Origin: Galbibacter sp048266365
GTDB taxonomy: Bacteria > Bacteroidota > Bacteroidia > Flavobacteriales > Flavobacteriaceae
Assembly (NCBI RefSeq): GCF_048266365.1
Contig: NZ_JBLWZP010000009.1
Coordinates: forward strand, 62,001-126,000
DNA: 64,000 nucleotides
Direction: 5' to 3'
Part shown: positions 46,416-55,832 of the stretch, piece after piece
Numbering within the stretch: the stretch's first letter is position 1
Layout of the letters: each line of letters starts with the position of its first letter
Program-made: the position numbers and the translations under genes
The notes under the pieces: model-generated
Databases searched by the model: none
What the model saw: the letters and a program-made list of their open reading frames with translations, nothing else
Told to the model about the DNA's origin: nothing

Positions 46416-47683
46416 TGATTAAAAAGATAATTATTGTCACTGTACTCTTTATTTGTAGTTACAGTTTTGCACAAGAGGGTAGTGTCTCTCCATATTCGTA
46501 CTACGGAACTGGAGACATGCGATTCAAGGGAACGAGTGAAAACCGCTCCATGGGAGGAATTAGTGTTTACGCAGACAGTATTCACCTAAATTTAAATAAT
46601 CCTGCTTCACTTGGTAAGCTTCGCCTTACGACCTTTAGCGTGGGTGGGAATTACAGCTCCATGAGCCTAAAAACCACAGATCAGAGTGAATCTGCTTCAG
46701 ATTTTACTTTTGATTACATCGCATTGGGTATTCCATTGGGTAATAATTTGGGAATGAGCTTTGGCTTAAGACCACATACCTCAGTTGGATATCGTATTGA
46801 AGCCTTGGACGAAAGTACAGAGCCTTCAGAATACAACAAGTATGAAGGAAAGGGTGGAATCAACAAAGTTCACTTTGCTCTAGGCTATGAATTTCTGAAT
46901 AACTTCAGCGTAGGTGCTTTAGCTAATTTCAATTTCGGAACCATTACAAATCGGACTGTGAGTTACTTAGATCAAATACAATATGGTAGTTTGGTTGAGA
47001 ATGCTTCAGAATATAGTGGATTTGATTTTAAATTTTCTTTACATTACGAAGCTGAAATTCGAAAAAATCTTAACTTACAATCTTCAATTATGTATACACC
47101 TGCGAACAAGATCACTTCGAGTAACTCGAGAAGAATCGCTACGGTGTCCAGAAATACCTCGGGAACAGAGATTCCAGGCTTTACTGACGAAATTGATTTA
47201 AGAGGGAGTGGGTTACATTCAACCTACCTGCATTTACCCGAATCATACAGTTTTGGACTTGGAGTTGGTAAAAAGTATACATGGTTTTTAGGGGCTGAAT
47301 ACGAAATTAGTAAAACCAGTGAATTTAGAAACGACTTTATTTCAACACCAAATGGAACCTATGAGGACGGGGAGCGATTCTCTGCTGGAGGTTTCTGGGT
47401 GCCTGATTATGACTCATTTACAAGTTATTGGAAACGGGTTACCTACAGGGTTGGAGTGCATAATGCAAGAACGGGTCTTATGGTAAATAATGTACCCGTA
47501 CACGACTTTGGCATGTCTTTTGGTTTAGGATTACCAGTACGAGATTTCTCGAACCTGAATGTCGGCGTCGAATTTGGAAAACGAGGAAGTACTTATCTTG
47601 GAAGGATAGAAGAAAATTATTTAAATGTTTTCATAAGTTTGTCCTTAAATGATAGATGGTTCCAAAAGAACTTAATTAGATAA
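46415..47683 (+). CDS. Outer-membrane beta-barrel protein
   Basis: About 422 residues with a signal peptide (IIIVTVLFICSYSFAQ) cleaved at SFAQ-EGSVS. The mature part has alternating beta-strand character throughout and starts with SPYSYYGTGDMRFKG ... NRSMGGISVY, seen in FadL/PorV-like flavobacterial outer-membrane proteins. The ATG at 46415 is chosen because it overlaps the coaX stop and gives a standard signal peptide; an earlier in-frame ATG at 46388 would not. The conserved position beside coaX is typical of the group. Its cargo is unknown. Confidence 0.8.
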   Translation: MIKKIIIVTVLFICSYSFAQEGSVSPYSYYGTGDMRFKGTSENRSMGGISVYADSIHLNLNNPASLGKLRLTTFSVGGNYSSMSLKTTDQSESASDFTFDYIALGIPLGNNLGMSFGLRPHTSVGYRIEALDESTEPSEYNKYEGKGGINKVHFALGYEFLNNFSVGALANFNFGTITNRTVSYLDQIQYGSLVENASEYSGFDFKFSLHYEAEIRKNLNLQSSIMYTPANKITSSNSRRIATVSRNTSGTEIPGFTDEIDLRGSGLHSTYLHLPESYSFGLGVGKKYTWFLGAEYEISKTSEFRNDFISTPNGTYEDGERFSAGGFWVPDYDSFTSYWKRVTYRVGVHNARTGLMVNNVPVHDFGMSFGLGLPVRDFSNLNVGVEFGKRGSTYLGRIEENYLNVFISLSLNDRWFQKNLIR

Positions 47684-47717
47684 TAAGATTAACACGTAAA
47701 CCTATAAAATTAATTAA

Positions 47718-49085
47718 ATGAAAAAGAACGTTTCTATATTATTTTGCGTTTTGGGGCTTGCTTTCTTTAGCATTGGAAATGCCCAAAACCCAGAATGTCC
47801 ACAGAACCTTTCGATTTTTGCGGGACATGCAAAAGTCAAAAATTACGATGCGGCGTATGAGCCTTGGAAGATGGTGTATGAAAATTGTCCAACTTTACAC
47901 TGGGCGACGTATCACTATGGGGAACGCATTTTGAAACACAAAATTGAAAGTGACCCAGCTAATAAGGCAGAATACGTTAATATGTTGACTGAATTATATG
48001 CAACATCGTATAAGAATTTCCCAGACCGATATAATGAGACTGGAAGTTTGATCGATCAAGCATTATTACTTAATGACTATAAGTTAGGTACTGATGAGGA
48101 AATTTATCAAATCTTAGACAAGGCATTTAAAAACAATCCTGAAGAGTTTAAAAACGCTAAGGCACTTTATTTGTACTTCTCTAAATTGGTAGATTTACAC
48201 GATGCTGGTAAGAAAGAATTACAAGAAGTATTTGATACTTATGATCATGTAACGGGTAAGATTGCTGAGGAAAACCAGGAAATTGGTGAAACCATTGTGA
48301 GGTATCTTGAAAAGGAAGAGGCTGGAACTCTTACTAGTAAAGAAGAAAAAGTCTTAGCAGCGGTTAGAAAAAACGGTGAGAACTACGAGAAAATCAGTGG
48401 TAGTATTGATGCGAAATTAGGTAAGTTAGCAGATTGTGATAACTTAATTCCATTATACCAAAAGAATTTCGAAGCGCGTAAAGGTGATGCTGAATGGTTA
48501 AAAAGTGCTGCTGGAAGAATGGATGCTAAAGGATGTGCGGGTGACCCATTATTCGTGAAAATGGTTGAGGCTCTTGACCAGATCGAACCTTCTGCAAGTT
48601 CAAAATATTACCTTGGTTCTCTTTATGATGAGCAAGGGGATATCACCAAAGCTTTTGAGTTTTACAAACAATCAGTTGATTTAGAAACTGACCCTGTTAA
48701 AAAAGCTAAAAAACTTACTAACCTTTCTAGTAAAGCAGCGAAAAGAGGTCGTAAGTCAGAAGCTAGAAAATATGCTAATGAGGCATTACAGTTGAATCCA
48801 GCTGGAGGTACTCCATATTTAATCCTAGCGAGCTTGTATGCTAATAGCGCAAATGATTGTGGTGGAACTGCTTTTGAAAAAAGAGCGATGTACTGGAAAG
48901 CAGCTCAAACTGCCAGAAGAGCTGGACAGGTTGACCCTTCACTTAGTAGTAAAGCTGCTAGTGCAGCAGCTAGTTACGAAGGAAGAGCCCCAAGTAAAAC
49001 TGACATTTTCAGTTCAGGTATGGCTGGAAAAACAATTCAGTTTAATTGTTGGGTAGGTGGAAGTATTACTGTTCCAAGCCTTTAA
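47718..49085 (+). CDS. Exported TPR protein
   Basis: A 455-residue protein with a signal peptide (ILFCVLGLAFFSIGNAQ). N-terminal solenoid repeats include AKVKNYDAAYEPWKMVYENCP and C-terminal TPRs include GDITKAFEFYKQSVDLE and KSEARKYANEALQLNPAGG. The last 60 residues (DIFSSGMAGKTIQFNCWVGG) form a small beta element. The gene is conserved between the outer-membrane protein and lptC in Flavobacteriia and may serve outer-membrane assembly. Its stop overlaps the lptC start (TAATG). Confidence 0.8.
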   Translation: MKKNVSILFCVLGLAFFSIGNAQNPECPQNLSIFAGHAKVKNYDAAYEPWKMVYENCPTLHWATYHYGERILKHKIESDPANKAEYVNMLTELYATSYKNFPDRYNETGSLIDQALLLNDYKLGTDEEIYQILDKAFKNNPEEFKNAKALYLYFSKLVDLHDAGKKELQEVFDTYDHVTGKIAEENQEIGETIVRYLEKEEAGTLTSKEEKVLAAVRKNGENYEKISGSIDAKLGKLADCDNLIPLYQKNFEARKGDAEWLKSAAGRMDAKGCAGDPLFVKMVEALDQIEPSASSKYYLGSLYDEQGDITKAFEFYKQSVDLETDPVKKAKKLTNLSSKAAKRGRKSEARKYANEALQLNPAGGTPYLILASLYANSANDCGGTAFEKRAMYWKAAQTARRAGQVDPSLSSKAASAAASYEGRAPSKTDIFSSGMAGKTIQFNCWVGGSITVPSL

Positions 49086-49651
49086 TGAATAGGATAAGTA
49101 AATATATAATATTGAACATTGTCACGGTTTTTACTGTGACAATGTTTTTTTCATGTAAGGGTAATTTGAAAGAGGTTCAAAAGATTAATGCCTTGAATAA
49201 AAACCCTATCGGTATAGCTGAGAACTATGTATTAAAATACACTGATTCCACAAAGTTAGTAGCTGTGGTCAGTGGTCCTCTTTACAAGGATTTTAGCAAT
49301 CAACAATTTCCCTACAGAGAATTCCCGGATGGATTTCATGTGGACTTCTATGATGATGACAATCAGAAAAGCTCAATAGAAGCTGACTATGGCATTATAT
49401 ATCTGGAAACAGATCTCATCGATATGCAGGGTAATGTAATTCTTCAAACTCATGATGGCAGACAACTACTTTCTGATCAGTTGTACTGGGATCAAAGAAA
49501 TCATTGGGTTTTCACTGAAGGGAACTATTCCTTTGTTAGTGAGGACCTCAATATTCAAGGTGTTGGGATAGATTTTAACAGGGATTTCAGTGTGGTTAAT
49601 TCACACGGAAATACTGGAGATGCTCTTTTTGAAGAGACTGAGGAAAAGTAA
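49085..49651 (+). CDS. lptC: LPS-export protein LptC
   Basis: A 188-residue lipoprotein-like LptC of the Bacteroidetes form. The N-terminal hydrophobic segment ends FFSCKGN, a lipobox, instead of a simple transmembrane anchor. The beta-jellyroll follows: GPLYKDFSNQQFPYREFPDG ... SIEADYGIIYLETDLIDMQGNVIL, typical of the LptC family. LptC passes LPS from the inner-membrane LptBFG complex to LptA. The ATG at 49085 overlaps the TPR stop; an upstream in-frame ATG at 49046 would lie deep inside that gene and is not used. Confidence 0.85.
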   Translation: MNRISKYIILNIVTVFTVTMFFSCKGNLKEVQKINALNKNPIGIAENYVLKYTDSTKLVAVVSGPLYKDFSNQQFPYREFPDGFHVDFYDDDNQKSSIEADYGIIYLETDLIDMQGNVILQTHDGRQLLSDQLYWDQRNHWVFTEGNYSFVSEDLNIQGVGIDFNRDFSVVNSHGNTGDALFEETEEK

Positions 49652-49762
49652 TCTGATTTCCTGATTTTAGCTATAAACCACATTTGCCATTTGGCCACTA
49701 TTTTTAAGTAATATACTTCAGATAATTCTAACATTTGTCTGATGTACAGCGAAAATTTTGCG

Positions 49763-49770
49763 TATTTTTG
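49763..49770 (+). promoter_or_regulatory. -7 box (TATTTTTG) internal to the envelope block
   Basis: Exact TAnnTTTG match 17 bp before the ATG at 49788. A TTG at 49735-49737 gives a rather long spacer of 25 nt. It probably starts a second transcript covering the small membrane protein, the CNNM protein and the foldase. Confidence 0.45.
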
Positions 49771-49787
49771 GTTATTAATTCAAGCTT

Positions 49788-49982
49788 ATGAAATATTTTA
49801 AGATTTTTGAAATTGCGTATTTGGTCATCGCAATTTTAGCCACTATTGAAGCGGTAAGAATGTGGTCTGTAGATCGCAATAGAGCCTATATTATGGTGTT
49901 ATTTGCAGTAGTGTCTACAGGAATGTTTTTCTTTAGAAGATATTATCGTAAAAAGTTCGGAAACAGATCAAAAAATAATTGA
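49788..49982 (+). CDS. Small two-helix membrane protein
   Basis: 64 residues with two predicted transmembrane helices (IFEIAYLVIAILATIEAVRM and AYIMVLFAVVSTGMFFF) and a basic C-terminal tail (RRYYRKKFGNRSKNN). No known function. The gene is preceded by a good -7 box, and its TGA overlaps the ATG of the CNNM gene (TGATG), so both are translated together. A small subunit or assembly factor of the neighbour is plausible. Confidence 0.7.
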   Translation: MKYFKIFEIAYLVIAILATIEAVRMWSVDRNRAYIMVLFAVVSTGMFFFRRYYRKKFGNRSKNN

Positions 49983-51253
49983 TGCTTTTCACCATAGGAG
50001 TCATAGTAGTATCACTGTTATCATGCTCTTTCTTTTTAGGTATGGAGGCAGCCTATCTTTCTGCTAATAAAATCCATGTTGAGATAGAGAAAAAACAAGG
50101 AGGTTTGATGGCTAAGGTACTGACCAGGCTGACTCTAAAACCCTCTAAATTCATCGCGACCATGTTGGTGGGTTATTACCTTTCATTGGTGGTGTATTCT
50201 ATTTATTCCGCAGAATTAATCACAGGCTACTTTTATCCTGAATTTGAACAGTTTTCGGATCTACCTATTCAGCATTTATTGTTCATTGCGTTATGTAGCG
50301 GTTTGGTTCTCGCTGTGTTGGCTAAATTATTACCTAAAATCATATTCCAAATATATGCCAATACTCTTTTAAAAGCTCTAGCGATCCCCGTTTTCATTTG
50401 CTATAGTTTACTGAAGTATATCACCTCGTTTATTATGTGGATCTCCAAATTGATATCGAGGGTGTTCTTTAAAATTAACAACGGTGAGTTACAGTATGCC
50501 TTTTCTAAAGTGGAGTTGGGAGATTATATTTCTGAACAAATGGACGCGGTAGATCATGATCAGGAATTGGATTCAGAAATACAGCTTTTTCAAAATGCCT
50601 TAGAGTTTTCAGAGGTAAAAGCTAGAGAGGTAATGGTTCCTCGAACCGAGATTACAGCAGTTGAATTACATGAATCACCAAAGGGTTTAAGTTCGCTATT
50701 CACCAATTCTGGCTACTCCAAAATTCTGGTGTATAAGGATACTATTGATGACATTGTTGGTTATGTACATTCCTTTGATCTTTTCAAAAAGCCAAAAGGA
50801 ATTAAGAGTATTATGATGCCTGTGGAGTTTGTTCCAGAGACGATGTTAATCAGCGATGTACTGGAAGTCCTTACAAAAAAACACAAAAGTATAGCCGTTG
50901 TTCTTGATGAATACGGCGGAACCTCAGGTATAATGACTGTGGAGGATATCGTTGAAGAACTCTTTGGAGAGATTGAAGACGAACATGATACTGTGGAATT
51001 GCTCGAAGAAAAAATATCGGATAATGAATATCGATTTTCAGCTCGTCTGGAAGTGGACTATGTCAATGAGATCTATAAGCTAGGACTTCCTGATTCTGAG
51101 CATTATGAAACCCTTGGGGGTATGATATTGAGCCAGTTGGGAGAAATTCCGGAGAAAGGGGCAGTTGTAGAATTTGATGGTTATGAGTACACTATTCTTG
51201 AGGTAAGTACTACTAAAATTGAAATAATACATCTCAAAGTGCTTGATCAATAG
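49982..51253 (+). CDS. CNNM/CorC-type membrane protein (hemolysin family)
   Basis: About 423 residues. The N-terminal DUF21/CNNM transmembrane domain (residues about 1-165, four helices) is followed by two CBS motifs (REVMVPRTEITAVELHES and IMMPVEFVPETMLISDVLEV ... VLDEYGGTSGIMTVEDIVEE). A C-terminal CorC_HlyC domain (about 345-424) completes the plan. The family is implicated in Mg2+ or Co2+ efflux and envelope homeostasis. The ATG overlaps the small membrane protein stop. Confidence 0.88.
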   Translation: MLFTIGVIVVSLLSCSFFLGMEAAYLSANKIHVEIEKKQGGLMAKVLTRLTLKPSKFIATMLVGYYLSLVVYSIYSAELITGYFYPEFEQFSDLPIQHLLFIALCSGLVLAVLAKLLPKIIFQIYANTLLKALAIPVFICYSLLKYITSFIMWISKLISRVFFKINNGELQYAFSKVELGDYISEQMDAVDHDQELDSEIQLFQNALEFSEVKAREVMVPRTEITAVELHESPKGLSSLFTNSGYSKILVYKDTIDDIVGYVHSFDLFKKPKGIKSIMMPVEFVPETMLISDVLEVLTKKHKSIAVVLDEYGGTSGIMTVEDIVEELFGEIEDEHDTVELLEEKISDNEYRFSARLEVDYVNEIYKLGLPDSEHYETLGGMILSQLGEIPEKGAVVEFDGYEYTILEVSTTKIEIIHLKVLDQ

Positions 51254-51349
51254 TAAAATTCTATAATAATTACAACTACAGGTTTTTATTATTCCAAAAA
51301 AGTGGTATTTTCGCCCCCTGTGAAATTATACAATAAACTTAATTTATAA

Positions 51350-53455
51350 ATGGCAGTTCTAGAAAAAATAAGGAGTCGGTCGGTGTTTTTGATTATCGTG
51401 ATCGGTTTGGCTCTGTTTGCATTTGTGATCTCTGGTGTTTTCAGTAACAATGGAGGAACAGGAAAAACAACTGTAGGAGAGGTTAATGGAGAAAGTATAT
51501 CGCGACAAGATTTTGCCTTCAAGGTTGAAAATATGTCTAGAAGATATGGTGCTAACGCTAGTACAATTCAGGTTGTGAACCAGGTGTGGAACCAAGAAGT
51601 TAGGGACATTGTTTTAGAGCAACAGTTTGACGAACTGGGAATCAATATTGAAAAGGACCAAATCCTTAATGTGGTAAGAGCCAACCCAGGCATAGCTTCT
51701 AACCCAAATTTCCAAAATGAAGCTGGAGTTTTTGACGAAGGGAAATTCATCGAGTTTATTGCGGATTTAAAGGCTAATAATCCTATGGGTTATGAGCAGT
51801 GGAAAATGCAAGAGGATGTTTTGATCAACGCTTCTAAAGAGCAGTCTTATTTCAATTTGATTAAAGCTGGTGTCGGAGCTACTTTAAAAGAAGGTGAATT
51901 GGCTTATCATTTAGAAAATGACAAGGTAGACATCAAATATGTTCAAATTCCTTATAGCACTGTTGCTGATAGTGCAGTGACTGTTACAACCAGTGAAGTG
52001 GAAGCGTATATCAAACAACACGAAAAAGAATTCACTCAAGAAAGTTCTAGAGACATACGTTATGTGTTCTTTGAAGAAAAAGCATCTGATGCTGATATTG
52101 AAGAAGTTAAATCTTCACTTAGCAAATTGCTAAGTTCGAGTGTTGTTTACAACCAAACAACCAAAGAAAATGATACCGTTGCCGGTTTCAAAACCACCAC
52201 TGATATCGCGGATTTTGTAAATAGAAATTCTGATGTTAAATATGATACTACATTTGTAACCAAAGCACAACTTCCAATTGCTTTCGCCGATACACTATAC
52301 AATATGAGTGTAGGTGAGGTGTTTGGGCCATATAAAGACGGTAACTTTTACAAGTTAAGCCGTATGGTTGCAAAAAAAGAAGGCGGTTCTGTGAAAGCAA
52401 GCCACATTCTAATCTCGTATGAAGGAACAGGAGCTCAACCTAAAGAGCCTAGAACTAAAGAAGAAGCTAAAGCTCTTGCAGAAGATGTATTGAGTAAAGT
52501 TAAGGCTGATCCTTCAGCTTTTGCTGCATTGGCTCTTGAGTTCTCAGAAGATCCGGGCTCTGCAACTAGAGGTGGTACCTATGACAATATTCCTGAGGGG
52601 CAAATGGTTCCTGAGTTTAATGACTATATTTTTGACAATAAAACAGGTTCTGTTGGACTTGTAGAAACTGATTTTGGATTCCACATTATCAAAATTGAAG
52701 ACAAGTACGACGTAGTTCGTGTTGCAACTATAGTAAGAGGTCTTGAGCCTTCTGAAAAATCAATTAGTGATCTGTTTAATGAGACCACTACCTTTGAAAT
52801 GGCTTCTATCGATGGAGATTTCGGAGAAACTGCCAAAGCAGGGGATTACACAATTAGACCTGTAAACAGATTGAATGGCTTGGATGAGAATATCCCTGGT
52901 TTAGGAAATCAGCGTACTATTGTTCAGTGGGCATTTAATCTTGACACAAAAGTTGGCGCGGTGAAACGCTTTAGCACTACTAGCGGATATGCAGTGGTTC
53001 AACTTACAGGAAAACGCAGCGAGGGATTAGCTACTGCTCAAGATGCTTCGGCTAGAGTGTTACCTATCTTAAGAAAACAAAAGAAAGCTGCCCTTATCAT
53101 GAAGAACAACAGCGGGAAGTCTATGGATGAACTAGCTAAGAGCAATGATGTAAGCGTGAAAGCTGCTTCTGAATTAACGATGAAAACCCCTACTGTTTTA
53201 GGAGCTGGAAGAGAGCCTAAAGTTGTAGGTGTTGCCATGGGATTATCTGAAGGCGAACAATCTGGCTTAATCGAAGGGGAAAACGGAGTGTTTATGCTAA
53301 CTGTTAGCAAAAAAGCTATTGCTCCTTCTTTAGAGAGTTATGCAACATTTGCCAATACACAAAAAACATTGAATAGAAATAGATCAAATTTTGCGGCTTA
53401 TAGTGCTTTGGAAGAAATGTCTGAAATTGAAGATTACCGCGCCGAGCTATATTAA
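51350..53455 (+). CDS. PpiD-like periplasmic peptidyl-prolyl isomerase
   Basis: A 701-residue inner-membrane-anchored foldase. An N-terminal helix (SVFLIIVIGLALFAFVISGV) leads to a SurA_N-type chaperone region (about 40-240). A parvulin domain follows near residue 345 (VKASHILISYEGTGAQPKEP), and the rest continues as a second chaperone-like region. PpiD assists outer-membrane protein folding. It is 97 bp after the CNNM gene on the same strand and closes the envelope block before the palindromic terminator. Confidence 0.88.
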   Translation: MAVLEKIRSRSVFLIIVIGLALFAFVISGVFSNNGGTGKTTVGEVNGESISRQDFAFKVENMSRRYGANASTIQVVNQVWNQEVRDIVLEQQFDELGINIEKDQILNVVRANPGIASNPNFQNEAGVFDEGKFIEFIADLKANNPMGYEQWKMQEDVLINASKEQSYFNLIKAGVGATLKEGELAYHLENDKVDIKYVQIPYSTVADSAVTVTTSEVEAYIKQHEKEFTQESSRDIRYVFFEEKASDADIEEVKSSLSKLLSSSVVYNQTTKENDTVAGFKTTTDIADFVNRNSDVKYDTTFVTKAQLPIAFADTLYNMSVGEVFGPYKDGNFYKLSRMVAKKEGGSVKASHILISYEGTGAQPKEPRTKEEAKALAEDVLSKVKADPSAFAALALEFSEDPGSATRGGTYDNIPEGQMVPEFNDYIFDNKTGSVGLVETDFGFHIIKIEDKYDVVRVATIVRGLEPSEKSISDLFNETTTFEMASIDGDFGETAKAGDYTIRPVNRLNGLDENIPGLGNQRTIVQWAFNLDTKVGAVKRFSTTSGYAVVQLTGKRSEGLATAQDASARVLPILRKQKKAALIMKNNSGKSMDELAKSNDVSVKAASELTMKTPTVLGAGREPKVVGVAMGLSEGEQSGLIEGENGVFMLTVSKKAIAPSLESYATFANTQKTLNRNRSNFAAYSALEEMSEIEDYRAELY

Positions 53456-53491
53456 GATCGTAATTTCACGAATCTAACTCAATTACAGTTT

Positions 53492-53523
53492 ATAAAAAAA
53501 CACTCCTAGGAGTGTTTTTTTAT
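53492..53523. terminator. 32-bp perfect palindrome, bidirectional terminator
   Basis: Perfect dyad centred on CCTAGG, with core ACACTCCTAGGAGTGT and A7/T7 arms extended by two further pairs. It lies between the convergent foldase gene and the minus-strand VCBS/haloperoxidase operon and can serve both. Confidence 0.85.
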
Positions 53524-53560
53524 GCCATGTGGTAAAGGGCGAGTTGTGGAAGTTGTGGTG

Positions 53561-54460
53561 CTATTGTTCCACTATAGGAATATAAATTTCAGTCTTCCAT
53601 CCCAAGGCATTCCCTCCTAAGTTAGGGTTGTTAAAAAATTGTTCTACGATCCTATTTGTCAATTGTAGTCCGTGGTTTTCTGCATAGTCATATAGACTAA
53701 ACCAAGCTTGATGGGAGTACATATAATTACCATTAAATGTCGCCTTTAGAGCAGGTCTAGCAGTCATATTCTTGAAATAGATGTCTTTGGAAGCCGGTAA
53801 AGAGGTAACCCCACGTATGGGGAAACAAAAGTCCATATCTATACGATTGGTTTGTTTGTCAAAGGTGTTAACAGTAACCATTGGAAAGCCATCCGATTGT
53901 AAATCATGTGTAATGATAAACGAATTGATATAATTGTAATAACGCATCATTTGTGCGGCTTTGTTTTGAGGTGTTGTTGTAACGTTTACACAGGCACAAG
54001 ATTTTTTAGGCGTGTGTGATGATCCTAAAATATCTACCTTGAATGTCGATAGGTTTTTGGAAAGGATGGATCTAAAATCGGTAAGCATGGCAACAGCATG
54101 CTGTTTGAATTCTGTGTTTGAAAAAGGGGCCGTTACTCTATTGTATAAACTATGATCGGGTTCTTTTACACCCACGCTAACAGCTGTAATTGAATCATTC
54201 ACGTTCTCCATGTCCCAGTATAACAAATACTGTTTACCCTTGTAATAGAGTTTTTGTGTGAGTTGTGTGTATAAGGTACTGTCCAATGTTTTGGTAGCTA
54301 CCATAGTACTTGCTTTATCCCAATTTGAGATACTGTAATATACCGTTCCGGTACTTGCTTTTTCCGAAAAATTATAGATATAATCAGCTTTCTTAAACCC
54401 TAGGTACCATATCATGATACAGACCATGATAAGGCTGGTTAACCCAATAATTTTCTTCAT
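53561..54460 (-). CDS. Exported GyrI-like (AraC effector-binding) protein
   Basis: A 299-residue protein with one N-terminal transmembrane or uncleaved signal segment (TSLIMVCIMIWYLGF). Residues about 25-140 form a SRPBCC-like region. The C-terminal 140 residues match the GyrI-like/AraC-E fold (ALKATFNGNYMYSHQAWFSL ... NALGWKTEIYIPI). Such domains bind small molecules. It is unusual to see it exported. It is the last gene of the VCBS operon, 12 bp after the haloperoxidase-like gene. Ligand unknown. Confidence 0.65.
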   Translation of the reverse strand: MKKIIGLTSLIMVCIMIWYLGFKKADYIYNFSEKASTGTVYYSISNWDKASTMVATKTLDSTLYTQLTQKLYYKGKQYLLYWDMENVNDSITAVSVGVKEPDHSLYNRVTAPFSNTEFKQHAVAMLTDFRSILSKNLSTFKVDILGSSHTPKKSCACVNVTTTPQNKAAQMMRYYNYINSFIITHDLQSDGFPMVTVNTFDKQTNRIDMDFCFPIRGVTSLPASKDIYFKNMTARPALKATFNGNYMYSHQAWFSLYDYAENHGLQLTNRIVEQFFNNPNLGGNALGWKTEIYIPIVEQ

Positions 54461-54472
54461 GATTTATCAGGT

Positions 54473-55828
54473 CTATTTTTCTACTACTACCTTTTGATTG
54501 TTTATTCCTTGCATCCGATTAATGACATGCTCTCCTACACTGATGCCCTGAACAAGCCCTTCTTCAATGGCCGCTGAATAGTGAATCCCTCCATACATGC
54601 GACTAACGGCCGCTTCTTCTGCTGCTTGATTGAATGAACTAAAGGATCTTACTGGTATTCCGAAAGGGAGTTCGGTATCATCCTCAAAGGCAAAATTATC
54701 ACCAAATATAGAAGTTAATATTGTTGCTGATGCTCCTGAAACTACAGAATGACCACTAGAATATTCAGGGAAGGGTGGGGTTTGAAGGATGGGTTTCCAA
54801 TTTTCATCTATATATCGATTGATGACGGTTTCTGGACGTATTAAATTACTTCTGTACTTCTCGTCCCAACAAGAAATGAAACCGTCAAATATACCAATGG
54901 CTGTCTTGGTGTAGGCAAACAGGGTTTTGCTGAAATCCGCATTATCTTTTCTAGATGCAATTTTAGCAATGCCAATCCAGTGGGCACCCGGGGATATTTT
55001 TTTTGTGGCAAACATTAGATGGCCTCTAGTTACTGAGACATAAGGATTACAATCCCAAAATTGTGCAATTTCAATACCTTCTGAGGAATCTCCCTCAGCA
55101 GTAATTCTGTTACTCTCATTGTATACTTCTATGACTTGTTTATAAAATTCACTATCCTTTTCCATTGAAAATTCTGGGGGTGGCAGCGGTCTATACTGGG
55201 AGGCTGAGTCGATGACAAGGGTTCGTATTTTATCCCAATGCGGTTCAAGGCCATCCATATATGAAGGAGGTGTAGGCTGCCAACGAGCAGGATCCTCTGA
55301 AATTACGGTAAATTTGGGCATGGTTCGAGTTTGTTTGTAGTTGTCTTTGTCCATCCAAGCCTTTATGTGATGAATAACTTTGTCAGCATATACCTTAGAG
55401 GCTTCAAACTCTCTTTCATTGATTTCTTTCCAACTGCTATAGAGGCTGTCCTGGAATTCTTCAATGCGATTTTCCGAAAAAATAAGACTTTTACTTAATT
55501 CATTATGCGTAATTATTGCTGCAACCTGATAATTGATTGCCTCAGGGTTTTCAGGTTCGGGTATTGGCTTTAAGTCCTTGACTTTCCCTACCATTGATTG
55601 GTAATTGGGATCTTCTAAGGCGATAATCTCATAGGCGGCAATATTGGGGTATACAAAGATTCTACTGGCTACAGGTGGTGAAAAAATATCATGAATCATG
55701 ACTTCTACGACTTCATCTATGGAATGATGTAGATCTTCTGTGCTCACATCGATCGGTTTTTCTTTTTTCACGCAAGAGCTCACAACAATTGCAAGAATAC
55801 TTAGGAGGGATAGTGTAATACGTCTCAT
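54473..55828 (-). CDS. Vanadium haloperoxidase / PAP2-type lipoprotein
   Basis: A 451-residue lipoprotein (LLSILAIVVSSCVKKE, Cys19). The C-terminal part carries the vanadate/phosphate-binding signature: CWDEKYRSNLIRPETVI (Lys/Arg), PPFPEYSSGHSVVSGA (Ser-Gly-His) and SRMYGGIHYSAAIEEG (Arg...His). These are the conserved residues of vanadium-dependent haloperoxidases and PAP2 phosphatases. Length and plan fit the Bacteroidetes haloperoxidase-like group. Whether it oxidises halides or acts as a phosphatase is undetermined. It lies 4 bp after the upstream VCBS gene. Confidence 0.78.
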   Translation of the reverse strand: MRRITLSLLSILAIVVSSCVKKEKPIDVSTEDLHHSIDEVVEVMIHDIFSPPVASRIFVYPNIAAYEIIALEDPNYQSMVGKVKDLKPIPEPENPEAINYQVAAIITHNELSKSLIFSENRIEEFQDSLYSSWKEINEREFEASKVYADKVIHHIKAWMDKDNYKQTRTMPKFTVISEDPARWQPTPPSYMDGLEPHWDKIRTLVIDSASQYRPLPPPEFSMEKDSEFYKQVIEVYNESNRITAEGDSSEGIEIAQFWDCNPYVSVTRGHLMFATKKISPGAHWIGIAKIASRKDNADFSKTLFAYTKTAIGIFDGFISCWDEKYRSNLIRPETVINRYIDENWKPILQTPPFPEYSSGHSVVSGASATILTSIFGDNFAFEDDTELPFGIPVRSFSSFNQAAEEAAVSRMYGGIHYSAAIEEGLVQGISVGEHVINRMQGINNQKVVVEK

Positions 55829-55832
55829 CTTC

